Positions 4,611-5,598 of a DNA stretch of 5,598 nt are shown here, piece by piece. The position numbers and the translations under genes were made by a program. The DNA comes from Anaerolineales bacterium Chloro_02 (lineage in GTDB: Bacteria > Chloroflexota > Anaerolineae > Anaerolineales > Anaerolineaceae), in contig LUZV01000237.1 of assembly GCA_001603765.1 (NCBI GenBank), forward strand, positions 1 to 5,598, given 5' to 3'. The notes below the pieces were generated by a model that saw only the letters and a program-made list of their open reading frames with translations, searched no databases and was not told the origin of the DNA. Each line of letters begins with the position of its first letter. The first letter of the stretch is position 1.

Positions 4611-5588
4611 TTACTGCTGTGTGCCCGGATTAGAAACTCCTTCATTATTCATGTAACACTTAATGCCAGCCACAATCCCATCTGCCAAAAGTTCAGGTTT
4701 TGACGTCAGGATTCCCTGATCCAAATTCAAAAAGCCAACTTCAATGATCCCGGCGGTCGTTTTGGGGTCAATCTCCGAAAAGGCTTGATACCGGGTCATA
4801 TCCGCCGTGACTGACTGATAATGATACCTCAAACCGGTAATCTGCGCATACCTGTCAGCGATACACTGCACAAGCCTGGTAGAATTTTCAGATTTTTCGG
4901 CAGACATAGCAGAGGCGACTTTGAAACCCGTGGCAGAATCATTGATATAGTCGCAAGAATCAGCATGGATCGAAAGGAGCAAGCCCGCCTGATAATTCGC
5001 CAGGCGCGGATCAAACTCGTCCAACAACTCAACCTCATAGCCCAATTCAATCAACTTCATTTGAACAAACGTCGCCACATTGCTGTTAACTTCCAATTCG
5101 GTCAGACCGTTGCTGCAAACCGCGCCAGAATCACTGCCGCGGTGCCCCACCACGATACCGATCTTTTTCGCCGGAAAATCGGCAGGCAGCGCAGCTTGAG
5201 GTTTAGGGGTGAGCGCCTGCGCCTGGCTGGAACTGGCAGCTTGCGCCATTCGTTTCTGTAAGCTTCCAGGCATCAAGCTGCCAGGCATCCAGATCGAGAA
5301 CAAAGTCGCGGTGATTACGCCAATCCCAACCACAGAAGAAACAACCTGAGTGAACAGCCTGGTGAGGTTCACCGGGCTTTTTTGAGCTCGGTTCGCCTGT
5401 TTATCAGAGTCTTCCTCTGGCAGCCTGGCTTCAGGGCGCGGTTCTTCGCGTTCCTCCTCCACAAAGCTCTCATCCTCATAGCTCATCATCGCCTCGCGGC
5501 GCACGCGCTCGGGAGCGGCGTCTGAGGGTTGAGGGTCTAAGGAAAACCGATTCCTGCGCGGTGTGGGCTCATCATCCATCTGACTCAT
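4611..5588 (-). CDS. Membrane-anchored N-acetylmuramoyl-L-alanine amidase (Amidase_3 family)
   Basis: This 325-residue protein has a long charged, probably disordered N-terminus (1-75, many Glu, Asp and Arg, with an EEEREE run), one membrane span (about 82-100), a short linker and a catalytic domain (about 141-313). The domain shows the zinc-amidase residues: G148-H149-R-G-S-D-S-G, E164 in LTELEVN, H208 in LLLSIHAD, and the catalytic E283 in GIIEVGFLN. Amidase_3 enzymes hydrolyse the bond between N-acetylmuramic acid and L-alanine of the stem peptide, in septum splitting, wall turnover or sporulation. The single span with basic flanks on the inner side puts the enzyme outside and the acidic tail in the cytoplasm. 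The extracytoplasmic part has four cysteines (158, 212, 242, 311), which could form disulfides. A tandem M-P-G-S-L duplication follows the span. The ATG at 5588-5586 has weak AAGAG upstream; M4 is an alternative. It heads the visible gene series; its promoter lies outside the window. Confidence 0.92.
   Translation of the reverse strand: MSQMDDEPTPRRNRFSLDPQPSDAAPERVRREAMMSYEDESFVEEEREEPRPEARLPEEDSDKQANRAQKSPVNLTRLFTQVVSSVVGIGVITATLFSIWMPGSLMPGSLQKRMAQAASSSQAQALTPKPQAALPADFPAKKIGIVVGHRGSDSGAVCSNGLTELEVNSNVATFVQMKLIELGYEVELLDEFDPRLANYQAGLLLSIHADSCDYINDSATGFKVASAMSAEKSENSTRLVQCIADRYAQITGLRYHYQSVTADMTRYQAFSEIDPKTTAGIIEVGFLNLDQGILTSKPELLADGIVAGIKCYMNNEGVSNPGTQQ
5259..5288 (-). repeat. 15-bp tandem duplication encoding MPGSL twice
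   Basis: Codons for residues 101-105 and 106-110 of the amidase are a 15-base unit repeated once with two base differences (ATGCCTGGCAGCTTG then ATGCCTGGAAGCTTA). Both differences are silent. The duplication lies just outside the membrane span and lengthens the juxtamembrane linker without touching the catalytic domain. Confidence 0.8.
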
Positions 5589-5598
5589 TTCTCTTGAC

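Noticed and set aside
4821..5261. Plus-strand open frame of 146 codons
   Set aside because: It is antisense to the amidase catalytic domain, whose zinc and catalytic residues are intact. The product looks like an out-of-frame Arg- and Ile-rich shadow.

Overview
The window is about 5.6 kb of a bacterial genome of moderate GC. It most resembles a member of the Chloroflexota, class Anaerolineae. This is an inference from gene style: a single-span membrane protein with a Thr-Pro-rich stalk of the TPTNTPT type, W-H-S-N-containing YkuD transpeptidases, and degenerate copies of a 'gcgag..gcag.gaagcaat'-like dispersed repeat. No rRNA or marker gene is present to prove it. The lineage must have peptidoglycan or a related wall, because three wall-active enzymes are encoded side by side.

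Layout from left to right. Positions 1-207 (+) hold the 3' end of a small CxxC heavy-metal-associated (HMA) domain gene. Positions 235-332 hold two hairpin terminators between convergent genes; one is bidirectional. Positions 339-812 (-) encode a flavodoxin-fold protein. Positions 813-1131 form a 319-bp intergenic stretch with a candidate minus-strand promoter overlapped by a perfect 10-bp inverted repeat, plus two degenerate direct repeats. Positions 1132-1962 (-) encode a thioredoxin-TPR protein of the YbbN/CnoX type. Positions 2007-2429 (-) encode an unrecognised 140-residue protein. Positions 2498-3535 (-) encode an L,D-transpeptidase with an apparent Tat signal, positions 3540-4592 (-) a membrane-anchored L,D-transpeptidase with an N-terminal TPR-like helical region, and positions 4611-5588 (-) a membrane-anchored N-acetylmuramoyl-L-alanine amidase.

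In transcription order (right to left) the minus-strand genes run amidase, anchored transpeptidase, Tat-type transpeptidase, unknown protein, CnoX-like chaperone, with gaps of 18, 4, 68 and 44 bases. They look like one operon whose promoter lies beyond position 5598. The flavodoxin gene follows after 319 bases and probably has its own promoter. The first three genes form a wall-remodelling set: the amidase would cut stem peptides from glycan, and the two YkuD enzymes would make or exchange L,D-linkages. The paralogues are delivered differently (membrane anchor and stalk versus Tat), and one has Asn where YkuD enzymes usually have His before Gly-Cys. The CnoX-like protein and the unknown protein are cytoplasmic; their link to wall synthesis is inferred only from co-location.

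No CRISPR array, transposase, phage gene, tRNA or rRNA was seen. The most unusual points are the Tat-type SNGC transpeptidase next to a stalked SHGC paralogue, the TPR-like region on the cytoplasmic side of a transpeptidase, the conserved-looking unknown protein between them and the chaperone, and the operator-like repeat before the flavodoxin gene.
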